The notes: generated from the letters alone by a model not told the origin. Positions 40,292-49,764 are shown, counted from the first letter of the stretch. The stretch: 64,000 bases of DNA from Malaciobacter molluscorum LMG 25693 (GCF_003544935.1 NZ_CP032098.1:2294001-2358000), one strand, 5' to 3'. Program-made: numbers and translations.

Positions 40292-40924
40292 TTAAATTTT
40301 GAAAATCGCACTGTTCCACCCTCTTTTCTCTACTCTTATCACCCTTTTCTCCCCTTCTTTATCCTCTATTATTATTTTGCATTCTTTTTTTATTCTATAT
40401 TTTTCACTTTCATTCTCTTTATTACTTAACTTTTTATATACATATCCATCTATACCAAAAGATATTTTTCCTAATGATGAATCTGTTTTACAACTTACAT
40501 TTACTTTATTTATATCAAACTCATTTGTTAATAATACATATTTTGATGTTGTATTATCATATTCACATTTATTACTACTATAAATATATTTATTAGTTAA
40601 TGGATCTTTTAAACTCTCAGTTTTATTTGGATGACCTGTCATATTTTCATCAGAATATATTACATAATATATTCCTTTATTATTTCTACAATTAAAAAAT
40701 TTTAATGTCCATCTTTTTTTATGCCATAATTTATTATTATTTTCATATTTATCATCTAATAAAGCTTGATACCTTGTTTGTTTTAAATATAATAATAGTC
40801 TATTAGTTGCTAAATCTATTTTTTTTATTTTCAAATTTGTTGGATTAAAGGAAAAAGAGAGTAAACAAAGTGAAAGTAAAGTAATTGCAAAAATTAATTC
40901 TAATACTGAAAATGACTTTTTCAT
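40292..40924 (-). CDS. Pseudopilin-like (type IV pilin N-terminus) protein
   Basis: This 210-residue protein starts MKKSFSVLELIFAITLLSL, a short basic leader followed by the prepilin pattern. Cleavage would fall between Ser4 and Phe5, with Glu at position 5 of the mature protein and a hydrophobic helix after it. The residue before the cut is Ser rather than the usual Gly. The rest is hydrophilic, with two or more Cys. The family role is in type II secretion or pilus-like systems, but no other component is adjacent, so the function is open. It overlaps the upstream membrane-protein gene by 4 bp and ends 21 bp before the rrn -35. Confidence 0.7.
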   Translation of the reverse strand: MKKSFSVLELIFAITLLSLCLLSFSFNPTNLKIKKIDLATNRLLLYLKQTRYQALLDDKYENNNKLWHKKRWTLKFFNCRNNKGIYYVIYSDENMTGHPNKTESLKDPLTNKYIYSSNKCEYDNTTSKYVLLTNEFDINKVNVSCKTDSSLGKISFGIDGYVYKKLSNKENESEKYRIKKECKIIIEDKEGEKRVIRVEKRGWNSAIFKI

Positions 40925-42120
40925 ATTTTTTTAACATAAGCAGTTGCTACAGTAACTCCATAATATTCAATTGGAAATGAGTAATTATAATCATTTAATT
41001 TATTTAAACTTATATAATATTTTTTTCCTTTATATATTTTATAAAATTTTAATCTTAATAATAATTTATCATCACTTGAGGTAATAAAATTAATATGTTG
41101 TTTTTTTAGTTCTTTACTAAGCTCTTTTACCACATGGTATTTATAAACAAAATGTTTCTTTGGATTTTCAAGAATTAAATATAGAGGTTTATTAAAAATA
41201 GTTATTACAATATTTAATGATAATGTAATTAAAACTAAAAAAGCAAAAAAGTTATGGATTTTTCTAAACTCACTTAATCTAACTCTATATGAATGAAAAA
41301 ATAATCTTACCATAAGAGGTATTGCAATAACTACAAATGGAGCATAATCTTCTATATATATTTGTTGTCTAAAGGAAAAAATAAAAGAAAAAATTAATGC
41401 AGTTACACTTATATACCAAATAAAACTTCTTTGATTTTTTACTCCCAATCTATACATTGAATAAAAGAAATAAAGAAAAAGAAAAGGAGAAAATATTGAA
41501 GCGTAAATTGCAAAAGTATCAGCAAAAAAACCTTTTGGTTTACCTGAACTATCAAATCCGTATATTCCCATAGACAATCCAAATAGAATTAAACTAATAT
41601 ATATCATTAGATTATCTTTTTTACTCATAGAATAAAAGAAAATTGCTAGAAAAAGAATTGCAAAAGAGTTATCAACAAATAAAAAAACAAATAAGAAAAA
41701 ATAGTTATGTTTATTTGTTTTTTGATAATAATATATATATAAAAGAGTACAAAAAGTTACAACAATCGCACTATTAACTAAAAGTGAAGCACTTAAAACA
41801 CCAGGTAAGAACATAAATATTATTGTTGAAACCGCTCTATCAAGTTGGTACTTAAAAAAGTTTTTTGTATTTACATAAAGTAAAATTACACTAAAAAAGT
41901 AAAAACATAAAAATGGTAGTCTTAATGCAATATCATTTTGTCCAAATATAGTTGTAGATATATTAGTTAATATAGACAATAATGAACTATTATGAAAAAA
42001 GTTAAGTGCCTCTTTATAAGATATACTTAATGTATTTGAAACAAAAATCAATACTATTGTAGTAACTATTAAAGATAAATAAATAATTTTATTGTATTGA
42101 TTTTTGCTTTGAATTATCAT
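40921..42120 (-). CDS. Polytopic membrane protein, possibly a GT-C (ArnT/PMT-like) glycosyltransferase
   Basis: This 399-residue protein has about nine to ten membrane segments and a C-terminal soluble part. The stretch GQNDIALRLPFLCFYFFS (near residues 60-77) resembles the RLPF region of GT-C lipid-linked sugar transferases of family 39. The acidic first-loop motif is weak (SYKEALNFF), so catalytic ability is uncertain. It overlaps the glutamine amidotransferase gene by 4 bp upstream and the pseudopilin gene by 4 bp downstream, which suggests coordinated synthesis. Specific substrate unknown. Confidence 0.55.
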   Translation of the reverse strand: MIIQSKNQYNKIIYLSLIVTTIVLIFVSNTLSISYKEALNFFHNSSLLSILTNISTTIFGQNDIALRLPFLCFYFFSVILLYVNTKNFFKYQLDRAVSTIIFMFLPGVLSASLLVNSAIVVTFCTLLYIYYYQKTNKHNYFFLFVFLFVDNSFAILFLAIFFYSMSKKDNLMIYISLILFGLSMGIYGFDSSGKPKGFFADTFAIYASIFSPFLFLYFFYSMYRLGVKNQRSFIWYISVTALIFSFIFSFRQQIYIEDYAPFVVIAIPLMVRLFFHSYRVRLSEFRKIHNFFAFLVLITLSLNIVITIFNKPLYLILENPKKHFVYKYHVVKELSKELKKQHINFITSSDDKLLLRLKFYKIYKGKKYYISLNKLNDYNYSFPIEYYGVTVATAYVKKI

Positions 42121-42689
42121 AATTTTAGAAAATTATCAATCATCTCATAACCATATTCACTCATAATTGATTCTGGATGAAATTGTACTCCATAAATTTG
42201 TTTATCTTTTATTTCTAAAGACATAATTTCTTCATCATCTAAACTATATGAAGTAGGAATAATATCATTTGTTAAACTATTTTTATCTACTATTAAAGAA
42301 TGATACCTAGTTTGAGTAAATTCTTTAGGTAAATTTTCAAATATTTTTGATTCATTTATTACTTTAATTTTAGATGTTTTTCCATGCATCATATTTGAAG
42401 CTTTTATTACTTTTGCACCAAATACTTGAGCAATACTTTGATGACCTAAGCAGATACCAAAAATTGGTTTTTTATCTACAAAATATTTTATCACATCTAA
42501 ACAAACACCTGCATCATCAGGTGTAGCAGGTCCAGGAGACAATATAATCTTTTCAGGATTTAATTTTTCTATTTCTTCAACTGTTAATTCATCATTTCTT
42601 ATTATTTTTAAATCTGCTCCTAATTCTTTACAATATTGAACTATATTGTAAGTAAAAGAATCATAATTATCAATCATTAGAATCATCAA
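42117..42689 (-). CDS. trpG: Anthranilate/aminodeoxychorismate synthase glutamine amidotransferase subunit
   Basis: This 190-residue class I glutamine amidotransferase starts MMILMIDNYDSFTYNIVQY. The nucleophile Cys lies in GICLGHQSIAQVFGA and the His-Glu pair in GVQFHPESIMSE. LSPGPATPDDAG is also typical. It supplies ammonia to chorismate-using partners for tryptophan or folate synthesis. Stand-alone forms often serve both, and no synthase large subunit is adjacent, so trpG versus pabA cannot be decided. It overlaps the upstream small gene by 20 bp and the membrane-protein gene by 4 bp. Confidence 0.87.
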   Translation of the reverse strand: MMILMIDNYDSFTYNIVQYCKELGADLKIIRNDELTVEEIEKLNPEKIILSPGPATPDDAGVCLDVIKYFVDKKPIFGICLGHQSIAQVFGAKVIKASNMMHGKTSKIKVINESKIFENLPKEFTQTRYHSLIVDKNSLTNDIIPTSYSLDDEEIMSLEIKDKQIYGVQFHPESIMSEYGYEMIDNFLKL

Positions 42690-42939
42690 ATAATTCCTTG
42701 TGGTATTTTGCCATTTTATTTTTTACTTCCATCAAATGTTCAGGTGAAACATTTTCATCAACTTTCCATTCAACACCATCTATATTTCCACCATATTCTT
42801 CACCCATTTTTTCAATAGTCAAAGAAAATTCTTCTAAATTATTACAATTTTCTATTCTTTCATCAACACTATCTTTTAGTTGTATATACCAGCCACCTAT
42901 TCCATTCTCTTTAATTGTTGCTTCAAATATAATTTTCAT
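42670..42939 (-). CDS. Small conserved-looking protein of unknown function
   Basis: This 89-residue acidic protein (MKIIFEATIKENGIGGWYIQ start) is rich in Glu, Asp and Asn. I recognise no family; the strand-rich opening and the repeated GG/Y pattern suggest a small alpha/beta fold. Its end overlaps the amidotransferase start by 20 bp, which supports its being a real gene translated with trpG. It is the first gene of the four-gene unit. Confidence 0.6.
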   Translation of the reverse strand: MKIIFEATIKENGIGGWYIQLKDSVDERIENCNNLEEFSLTIEKMGEEYGGNIDGVEWKVDENVSPEHLMEVKNKMAKYHKELFDDSND

Positions 42940-43004
42940 ATTTAACCTTAAAATAAAACAATATTATATCAAATAAAAAATAAATTTGGATAAAGTTTGA
43001 TTAT

Positions 43005-43074
43005 TTGATAATAGTTATTAGTATTCAGTTGAATAAAAGCTTTGAGAAATTATAATTCCAATAACTATTATCAA
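43005..43074 (+). promoter_or_regulatory. Probable Fur-controlled promoter with paired 15-bp inverted repeats
   Basis: TTGATAATAGTTATT (43005-43019) and its exact complement AATAACTATTATCAA (43060-43074) flank a promoter: -35 TTGAAT (43029-43034), 16-bp spacer, -10 TATAAT (43051-43056). Each arm looks like part of a Fur box (GATAATNNTTAT type). The downstream arm covers the expected start near 43063. The genes downstream encode an iron importer, which supports Fur control. Confidence 0.65.
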
Positions 43075-43087
43075 TAAAGGAAGATAA

Positions 43088-44095
43088 ATGATAAAAAAGA
43101 TTGCATTAAGTGCAGTATTATTAGCTTCTTCACTATTTGCTAGTGGAGAAGTTAATGTATATTCACATAGACATTATGATACTGATAAAAAATTATTTAA
43201 AATGTTTGAAGATAAAACTGGAATTAAAGTTAATGTTGTAAAGGCTAAAGCTAGTGCATTAATAAAAAGAATAGAAACAGAAGGTAAAAAATCACCTGCT
43301 GATGTATTAATTACTGTAGATGCAGGAAGATTATATCAAGCAAAAAAAGAAGGTATTTTGCAACCTATACATTCTGATTATTTAATTAAAAATATTCCTG
43401 AAAACTTAAGAGATAAAGATAATGAATGGTTTGGTGTAACAATTAGGTCAAGAGTAACTGCATATAAAATTGGTTCAGGAATGAAAGATAAGTTATCAAC
43501 ATATGAAGATTTAGCAGATCCAAAATTTAAAGGTCAATTAATGGTAAGATCTTCAAATAGTATATATAATCAATCTTTAATGGCAGCAATGATTGCACAT
43601 CATGGTAAAGAGTATGCTATAAAATGGGCTAAAGGGGTTGTTTCAAATTTGGCAAGTTCTCCGAAGGGAGATGATACTTATCAAGTAAAAGCAATAGCAA
43701 ATGGAATTGGCACTGTAGCATTAGTAAATACTTATTATGTAGGTAAAATGGCTGGGAACAATGATTTATCGCAAGCTGAGTCAGTAAAACAAATTAAAAT
43801 ATTCTTCCCTAAATTCAAAAATGGAGGAACACATATAAATATTAGTGGTGCTGCTGTTGCGAAATATGCACCAAATAAAGAAAATGCTATAAAATTTATT
43901 GAATTCTTAACATCAAAAGAAGCACAAAAAGTATTTGCTCAAGAAAACTTTGAATATCCTGTTTTAAAAGGTGTAGAAAATACTGATATTGCAAAAGCTT
44001 GGGGAACTTTTACTCCTGATAATATTTCATTAAATGAACTAGGGAAATATAATAAAGATGCAGTTATAGCTTTTGATGTTGCTGGATGGAAATAG
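43088..44095 (+). CDS. fbpA: Ferric iron ABC transporter, periplasmic binding protein
   Basis: This 335-residue protein has a signal peptide (MIKKIALSAVLLASSLFAS) and a class II binding-protein fold of the FbpA/AfuA/IdiA type. The adjacent tyrosines in VNTYYVGKM (near residue 218) and EVNVYSHRHYDTD near the mature N-terminus match the iron-ligand regions. It captures Fe3+ in the periplasm for FbpB-FbpC. It has a good AAGGAAG ribosome-binding site and an iron-type operator upstream. Confidence 0.93.
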   Translation: MIKKIALSAVLLASSLFASGEVNVYSHRHYDTDKKLFKMFEDKTGIKVNVVKAKASALIKRIETEGKKSPADVLITVDAGRLYQAKKEGILQPIHSDYLIKNIPENLRDKDNEWFGVTIRSRVTAYKIGSGMKDKLSTYEDLADPKFKGQLMVRSSNSIYNQSLMAAMIAHHGKEYAIKWAKGVVSNLASSPKGDDTYQVKAIANGIGTVALVNTYYVGKMAGNNDLSQAESVKQIKIFFPKFKNGGTHINISGAAVAKYAPNKENAIKFIEFLTSKEAQKVFAQENFEYPVLKGVENTDIAKAWGTFTPDNISLNELGKYNKDAVIAFDVAGWK

Positions 44096-44098
44096 TAA

Positions 44099-45703
44099 TT
44101 GAAAAAAAGCATTTCAAAAATAAAAATAAGTAGTGTTTTTCTTACACTGCTTATCTCTACTCCTGCTATTATTATATTTTTATACCTATTTATTGGACAT
44201 AGTGATAATTGGCAACATTTAAAAGACACTCTTCTTTTCACATATATTTCGAACTCATTATATATCATGATAGGTGTTGCTATTTTAACAGGAATTTTAG
44301 GATTTAGTACAGCCTATTTAACATCAATATATACATTTAAATTTTCTAAATTCTTTCATTATGCATTAATATTACCATTTGCTATGCCTACATATATTGT
44401 CGCATATATTTATGGAGGTATGTTTAATGTAGCAGGAACAGTAACTCAATTTGTATTACGTGTATTAGATAAAAATATAAATGAAATTCCTTTTTTTGAT
44501 ATTATGTCAATTGAAGGTGCTATATTAGTTATGTCTTTTGTACTTTATCCATATGTTTATCTTATTTGTAAAAGCTATTTAAGTTTTGAATCAGCATCAA
44601 TTATTGATGCCGCAAAAACTTTTAATCTATCTTCTTGGCAAATACTTAGAAAAGTAATTATTCCTATTTCAAGACCAGCAATAGTAGCAGGAGTTACTCT
44701 TGCTGTTATGGAAGCAGTTGCAGATTTTGGGGTAGTAGACTATTATGGCGTAAATACTTTTGTAACAGGAATTTTTAAAACTTGGTTTGGAATGGGAAGT
44801 ATAAATGATGCAGCTAAATTAGCAAGTATCCTTATGACATTTGTATTTTTATTAATAATATTAGAAAGAATACAAAGAAAAAATAAAGTATTCAAAAGCT
44901 CAGGAAAAGATTTTAAACCTATTAATAAAGTAAAATTAACTGGATTTAAATCATTTTTAGCTTTTAGTGTATGTTTTATACCATTTTTCTTTGGATTTTT
45001 ACTTCCTTTTATACAAATGACTTATTGGTTTGCCATAACATATAAAGATATTATAGATGAAGAATTTATTAAGATTTTATATCAAACTCTAACACTTGCA
45101 ATTATAAGTGCAACAATAATAACTGCAATGGCACTTTTATTTGTATATAATATTAGAAAAAATAAAGATAAAAGTTCTTCAGTTTTAACACAAATTGTAA
45201 AACTAGGATATTCAATTCCTGGAGCTGTAATTGCGGTTGGAATCTTATCATTTTTTTCCTTTTTAGATAAATATGTAATAGATTTTTTCACATCTTCATA
45301 CATAATTAGTGGTACAATTTTAGCAATAATCTTTGGATATTGTGTTAGATTTTTAGCAATAGGAATTAATAATTTTGAAGCAGGTTTTAGTAGAATACCA
45401 CATACTTATGATGATGCAGCAAAAATGTTAAATGTAAATGAAAGAAGAACTTTTTTTACTATCTTTGCACCTTTATTAAAAAATTCTGCATTTTCAGCAT
45501 TTATAATAGTTTTTATTGAAGTTATTAAAGAATTACCTTTGACTATGATATTAAGACCTTTTAATTACGATACATTAGCTATTTTAGCATTAGAACTAAC
45601 TCAACAATCACAATTTGCAGAATCTTCTGTTCCATCAATGTTTATTTTATTAATTGGAATGATTTCTGTTTTATTGTTAGCAAAAAATATGAATAAGGCA
45701 TAA
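44099..45703 (+). CDS. fbpB: Ferric iron ABC transporter, fused permease
   Basis: This 534-residue permease has about twelve membrane segments in two homologous halves. Each half has an EAA-type loop for ATPase contact: DAAKTFNLSSWQILRKVIIP near residue 182 and DDAAKMLNVNERRTFFTIFAP near 440. The start codon is TTG at 44099, 3 bp after the fbpA stop, giving KKSISKIKISSVF; no in-frame ATG nearby fits better. It forms the membrane channel for FbpA-delivered iron. Confidence 0.93.
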   Translation: MKKSISKIKISSVFLTLLISTPAIIIFLYLFIGHSDNWQHLKDTLLFTYISNSLYIMIGVAILTGILGFSTAYLTSIYTFKFSKFFHYALILPFAMPTYIVAYIYGGMFNVAGTVTQFVLRVLDKNINEIPFFDIMSIEGAILVMSFVLYPYVYLICKSYLSFESASIIDAAKTFNLSSWQILRKVIIPISRPAIVAGVTLAVMEAVADFGVVDYYGVNTFVTGIFKTWFGMGSINDAAKLASILMTFVFLLIILERIQRKNKVFKSSGKDFKPINKVKLTGFKSFLAFSVCFIPFFFGFLLPFIQMTYWFAITYKDIIDEEFIKILYQTLTLAIISATIITAMALLFVYNIRKNKDKSSSVLTQIVKLGYSIPGAVIAVGILSFFSFLDKYVIDFFTSSYIISGTILAIIFGYCVRFLAIGINNFEAGFSRIPHTYDDAAKMLNVNERRTFFTIFAPLLKNSAFSAFIIVFIEVIKELPLTMILRPFNYDTLAILALELTQQSQFAESSVPSMFILLIGMISVLLLAKNMNKA

Positions 45704-45706
45704 TTT

Positions 45707-46699
45707 ATGGTAAGTATAGAAAACTTTGGTGTTTCATTTGGAAATACAAAAATATTAGAAAATATAAACTTTGATGTAAAACCAGGAGAGATTGTAACAA
45801 TTTTAGGTTCTAGTGGATGTGGAAAAACTACAATTTTAAGAGCAATTGCAGGATTACAAAAAGAGCATAAAGGGCATATTTGTATAGGAGATGAGTGTGT
45901 ATCTTCAAAAGAGATATATGTAAAAGATAGAGAAGTTGGATATATTTTTCAAGACTATGCACTCTTTCCTCATCTAAATGTTTCTGAAAATATCGCGTTT
46001 GCTTTATTTAAACTATCAAAAAAAGAAAAAGAAAAAAGAGTTGATGAACTTTTAGAACAATTCAATTTAATTGATCATAAAAAGAAACAGATTCATCAAT
46101 TATCAGGTGGTCAACAACAAAGAGTCGCAATAGCAAGAGCATTAGCAAATAATCCAAAAATTTTATTACTTGATGAACCTTTTTCAAATTTAGATGCAAT
46201 GCTTAGATATAAAACTAAGATTTGGTTAAAAAATCTTATTAAAAAGCTAAATCTAAGTGCTATTTTGGTTACACATGATAAAAAAGAGGCACTTACAGTT
46301 TCTGATAAAATTGGCGTAATTAATAATAAAAAACTTCTTCAATTTGATACAGCACAAGAAATTTTTGATAATCCTAAAAGCTTATACGTAGCAAATTTTT
46401 TATGTGAAATAAATCAATTACCAAATGAATTAATTAAACAATTAGATTTAAAAATTGAAGATTCAGAAGTTGCTATTATAAAAATTGATAAATCAATTGT
46501 ATCCTTAGAAAAAAGTAATATAGCAGTAAAAATTATAGATATATCTTTTTGTGGAGATTATTATGAATTAGTAATAGAACTTACAAACTTTAAAAATCAT
46601 ACATTAATTGTAAAAATGCAAAATATTAGTAATTTAAATATTTTAGATAATGCATATTTACATATAAATAAAAAAGATATAAAAATTATTAATAAATAA
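45707..46699 (+). CDS. fbpC: Ferric iron ABC transporter, ATPase
   Basis: This 330-residue ATPase has Walker A GSSGCGKTT, the Q-loop in FQDYALFPHLN, the signature LSGGQQQRVAIARAL, Walker B LLLDEPFSNLD and the switch His in VTHDKKEA. The C-terminal part (about 240-330) is a TOBE-like regulatory extension. It follows fbpB after 3 bp and completes the importer. Confidence 0.94.
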   Translation: MVSIENFGVSFGNTKILENINFDVKPGEIVTILGSSGCGKTTILRAIAGLQKEHKGHICIGDECVSSKEIYVKDREVGYIFQDYALFPHLNVSENIAFALFKLSKKEKEKRVDELLEQFNLIDHKKKQIHQLSGGQQQRVAIARALANNPKILLLDEPFSNLDAMLRYKTKIWLKNLIKKLNLSAILVTHDKKEALTVSDKIGVINNKKLLQFDTAQEIFDNPKSLYVANFLCEINQLPNELIKQLDLKIEDSEVAIIKIDKSIVSLEKSNIAVKIIDISFCGDYYELVIELTNFKNHTLIVKMQNISNLNILDNAYLHINKKDIKIINK

Positions 46700-46719
46700 G
46701 AATTTTACTCTTATTTATT
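46691..46719. terminator. AT-rich hairpin between convergent fbpC and the UbiD-family gene
   Basis: AATAAATAAG (46691-46700) pairs with CTTATTTATT (46710-46719) around a 9-nt loop. It takes in the stop codons of both genes. The stem is weak and lacks a clear T-run. Confidence 0.4.
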
Positions 46720-48532
46720 ATAATTGAAATCTTTTTTCAAACTCTTCATCAATATCAATAATACCTCTTTGTTTTAATGAATCAATTACTTCTTTAGTAC
46801 AATCTACATCTCCAGGCCATCTTCTTTTAAAATTGTCTAAATTATTTTTATTTGTTCCATCAATACAAATTGTATTTGAATCTATATATAAATCTCTATT
46901 TGAATCTATATTATTAACAACTCGCCATATTAACATATAAGAATTATTTACATCATTTTGATTTGCATCATCTATAATTACTAAGATTTTAATATATTCA
47001 TATAATGGTTTTAAATCTTCAAAAAGATGTTTTTGATTTCTTTTTTTATCTACACTAATTACAGTAATTGGGTTTTTTGTATCTGTATAATATTGTTTTA
47101 AACTTTTTACCTCATCAGTGATATTAGATATTTTATCAAATAACTCTTCATCTGATAATAAAGTTATTCCTAGTTCTTCTATTTCTTTCCCTGTACAATC
47201 TAATCCTAATTTTCCACCAACTGCAAATTTTGGACTTGAATGATCTAATGCATCAACAACACCTTTTGATACAAGCATATCATCAATATCAATTCTATTT
47301 AAAATATATCTTGTTATCTCATCATGTTCCGTAAGTTCTGGTGCATCTTCATTTACAAATATTGCATGTTTTACAAAACTCATTTGCCCCACTCCCCAAA
47401 ATGCATGCATCATTTGACTTGCATGTCCAGGATAAAGTGTTTTTATTTTTGCGATAATTAAATTATGAAAAACTCCATTTTCAGGCATATAATAATCAAT
47501 CAAATCAGGTGCTGTAGTTTTTAATAAAGGTAAAAATATTCTTTCAGTTGCAAATCCCATATATTTATCTTCTAATGGTGGTTTACCAACAACTGTTGCT
47601 AAATAAGTAGGTTTTTTCTTATGTGTTATAGCACTTACTTCTAAAAATGGGTACTCTTCTTCTAAAGTATAATAACCAGTATGATCTCCAAAAGGACCTT
47701 CAATTTTCATTTTACTTGTATCTACAAAACCTTCAATAATAAAATCATTATCTTTAGGTACATAAATATCATTTGTAATTGATTTTACTAATTGTGCATT
47801 TTTATTTTTCACAAATCCATATAACATTAATTCAAAAACTCCAATTGGTAATGGTGCTTGCCCACACCAAATATACATAGGATCTCCTCCTATACCAATT
47901 GAAACAGGCATTTTTTTACCTGCTTTTTTATACTCATGGAAAAAATGATTTGAATCTTTATGTATTTGCCAATGCATTCCAAGAGTATTATCATCATATA
48001 CTTGAAGTCTATACATACCCAAATTTTTCATCTCACCATTTAAAGAAGTTGTATATACTTGTCCCATTGTAATGAAAGGACCTCCATCTTTTTCCCAAGT
48101 TGTTAAAATAGGTAAATCAGATAATTTTGCTTCTTCTGCTAGTTTTATAACTTGTTGGCACTCACCTTTTCCTTTTAATTTTTTTGGTATAGTATTTTTA
48201 AGTGCAAATAGTTTTCCAAAAGTAGATAATTTTTCACTAAATGTTACAGGAGGTTTCATCTTTAATAAAGATTCAATCTCTTTTGCAATTTTGTCTGCTT
48301 GACCTATAAAAAGCTCAACTGCTTTTTTTGAACCAAAAACATTCATTAAAACAGGAATATCAAATTTTTTACCATTTCTTTTATCAATTGGATTTGTAAA
48401 TAATATAGCTTTTGAATTTTCTTTTTTAACTTCCACATATGCAACATGAGGAATTTCCAAATATATATCTAATTCTTCATCAATAATTTTTAATAAATTA
48501 TGTTTTTTCAATAATTCAATTGCTCTTTCCAT
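46718..48532 (-). CDS. UbiD-family decarboxylase, probably menaquinone biosynthesis
   Basis: This 604-residue protein is a full-length UbiD-type prenyl-FMN-dependent decarboxylase. Recognisable stretches are WEKDGGPFITMGQVYT, IGIGGDPMYIWCGQAPLP, EGPFGDHTGYYTLEEEYPF and AVGGKLGLDCTG. Members of this length in Campylobacterota are generally assigned to the later steps of futalosine-derived menaquinone synthesis, which would match mqnA in the same window. The exact substrate is an inference. It is a single gene convergent with fbpC and divergent from patB. Confidence 0.87.
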   Translation of the reverse strand: MERAIELLKKHNLLKIIDEELDIYLEIPHVAYVEVKKENSKAILFTNPIDKRNGKKFDIPVLMNVFGSKKAVELFIGQADKIAKEIESLLKMKPPVTFSEKLSTFGKLFALKNTIPKKLKGKGECQQVIKLAEEAKLSDLPILTTWEKDGGPFITMGQVYTTSLNGEMKNLGMYRLQVYDDNTLGMHWQIHKDSNHFFHEYKKAGKKMPVSIGIGGDPMYIWCGQAPLPIGVFELMLYGFVKNKNAQLVKSITNDIYVPKDNDFIIEGFVDTSKMKIEGPFGDHTGYYTLEEEYPFLEVSAITHKKKPTYLATVVGKPPLEDKYMGFATERIFLPLLKTTAPDLIDYYMPENGVFHNLIIAKIKTLYPGHASQMMHAFWGVGQMSFVKHAIFVNEDAPELTEHDEITRYILNRIDIDDMLVSKGVVDALDHSSPKFAVGGKLGLDCTGKEIEELGITLLSDEELFDKISNITDEVKSLKQYYTDTKNPITVISVDKKRNQKHLFEDLKPLYEYIKILVIIDDANQNDVNNSYMLIWRVVNNIDSNRDLYIDSNTICIDGTNKNNLDNFKRRWPGDVDCTKEVIDSLKQRGIIDIDEEFEKRFQL

Positions 48533-48606
48533 AAAAAACCTTATTTCTAATTAATTTTATTTTTATATCATTATATCAATAAAATTTAGTTTATAATAGA
48601 GGAAAA

Positions 48607-49764
48607 ATGATTAATTATAATTTTGATGAAAAAATAGATAGAAAAAACACTGATTGTGTTAAATATGATGGATTGAAAAAATTTTTCAATGTAGATGATG
48701 CAAAACCACTTTGGGTTGCAGATATGGATTTCAAAACTCCAGATTTTATTTTAGAAGATTTAAAAAAATGTTTTGATAAACAAATACTTGGTTATCCAAT
48801 AATAACAGATAGAATATATGAAAGTATAATATATTGGTATAAAAAAAGACATAATATAAACTCTTTTTCAAAAGATGATATACAATTTACAACTGGTGTT
48901 GTAACTGCATTAAGTGCTTGTATTGAAGCTTTAAGTAATGAAGAAGATGAAGTTATAATTCAAACACCTGTATATTTTCCATTTTATTCAGTTGTAAAAG
49001 ATAACAATAGGAAACTAATATTAAATCCTTTAACAAATGAAAACGATTACTATACAATGGATTTTGAAAATTTAAAAAGTAAAATAAGTAAAAAAACTAA
49101 ATTACTTATTTTGTGTTCTCCCCATAATCCAGTAGGAAGAGTTTGGAGTAAAGAAGAGTTGGAAGAACTTATGCAAATTTGTTATGAAAATAATATAATA
49201 ATAATAAGTGATGAAATTCATTCTGATTTAGTTTTTAAGAAATTTACTTCAATTTTACATTTAGATGAAAAATATTTTGACAATATTGTTTTACTTAACT
49301 CACCTAGTAAAACATTTAACTTAGCAGGATTAAAAAGTTCATATATTATTACTAAAAATAATAAAATAAGAGCTTCAATTGAAAAGATCTTAATAAAAAG
49401 ACATATAACTACACCAAATATTTTTGGGATTGAATCTATAGCTTCTTCTTACAATAAAGGTGAGCAATGGTTAGATATGTTACTAAAATACATAAAAAAT
49501 AATCTTGAAATATTAAATAATAATTTAAATGATAATATCACTTTTAAAGAACCAGAAGCAACATATTTAATTTGGTTAAATTTCAAAAAAATAGAAGATA
49601 CTCATAAAAATATATTCCAAAGACTTCTTCATAATAGCGGTCTAGCCTTAAATGATGGAATTACATTTGGGGAAGAAGGGAATAAATATTTTAGATTAAA
49701 TATATCTCTTCCAAATAAAGAATTAAAAGAGGCGTTAATAGAATTAAATAATGAATTTAGTTAA
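48607..49764 (+). CDS. PatB/MalY-family PLP-dependent C-S lyase / aminotransferase
   Basis: This 385-residue fold-type I enzyme starts YNFDEKIDRKNTDCVKYD, and KPLWVADMDFKTPDFI is the family hallmark. The PLP lysine lies in NSPSKTFNLAGLKSSY. CSPHNPVGRVWSKEEL and SDEIHSDL are cofactor-binding. The family has cystathionine beta-lyase activity and often serves in methionine or sulfur metabolism. It precedes the nuo promoter and has no obvious operon partner. Confidence 0.88.
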   Translation: MINYNFDEKIDRKNTDCVKYDGLKKFFNVDDAKPLWVADMDFKTPDFILEDLKKCFDKQILGYPIITDRIYESIIYWYKKRHNINSFSKDDIQFTTGVVTALSACIEALSNEEDEVIIQTPVYFPFYSVVKDNNRKLILNPLTNENDYYTMDFENLKSKISKKTKLLILCSPHNPVGRVWSKEELEELMQICYENNIIIISDEIHSDLVFKKFTSILHLDEKYFDNIVLLNSPSKTFNLAGLKSSYIITKNNKIRASIEKILIKRHITTPNIFGIESIASSYNKGEQWLDMLLKYIKNNLEILNNNLNDNITFKEPEATYLIWLNFKKIEDTHKNIFQRLLHNSGLALNDGITFGEEGNKYFRLNISLPNKELKEALIELNNEFS

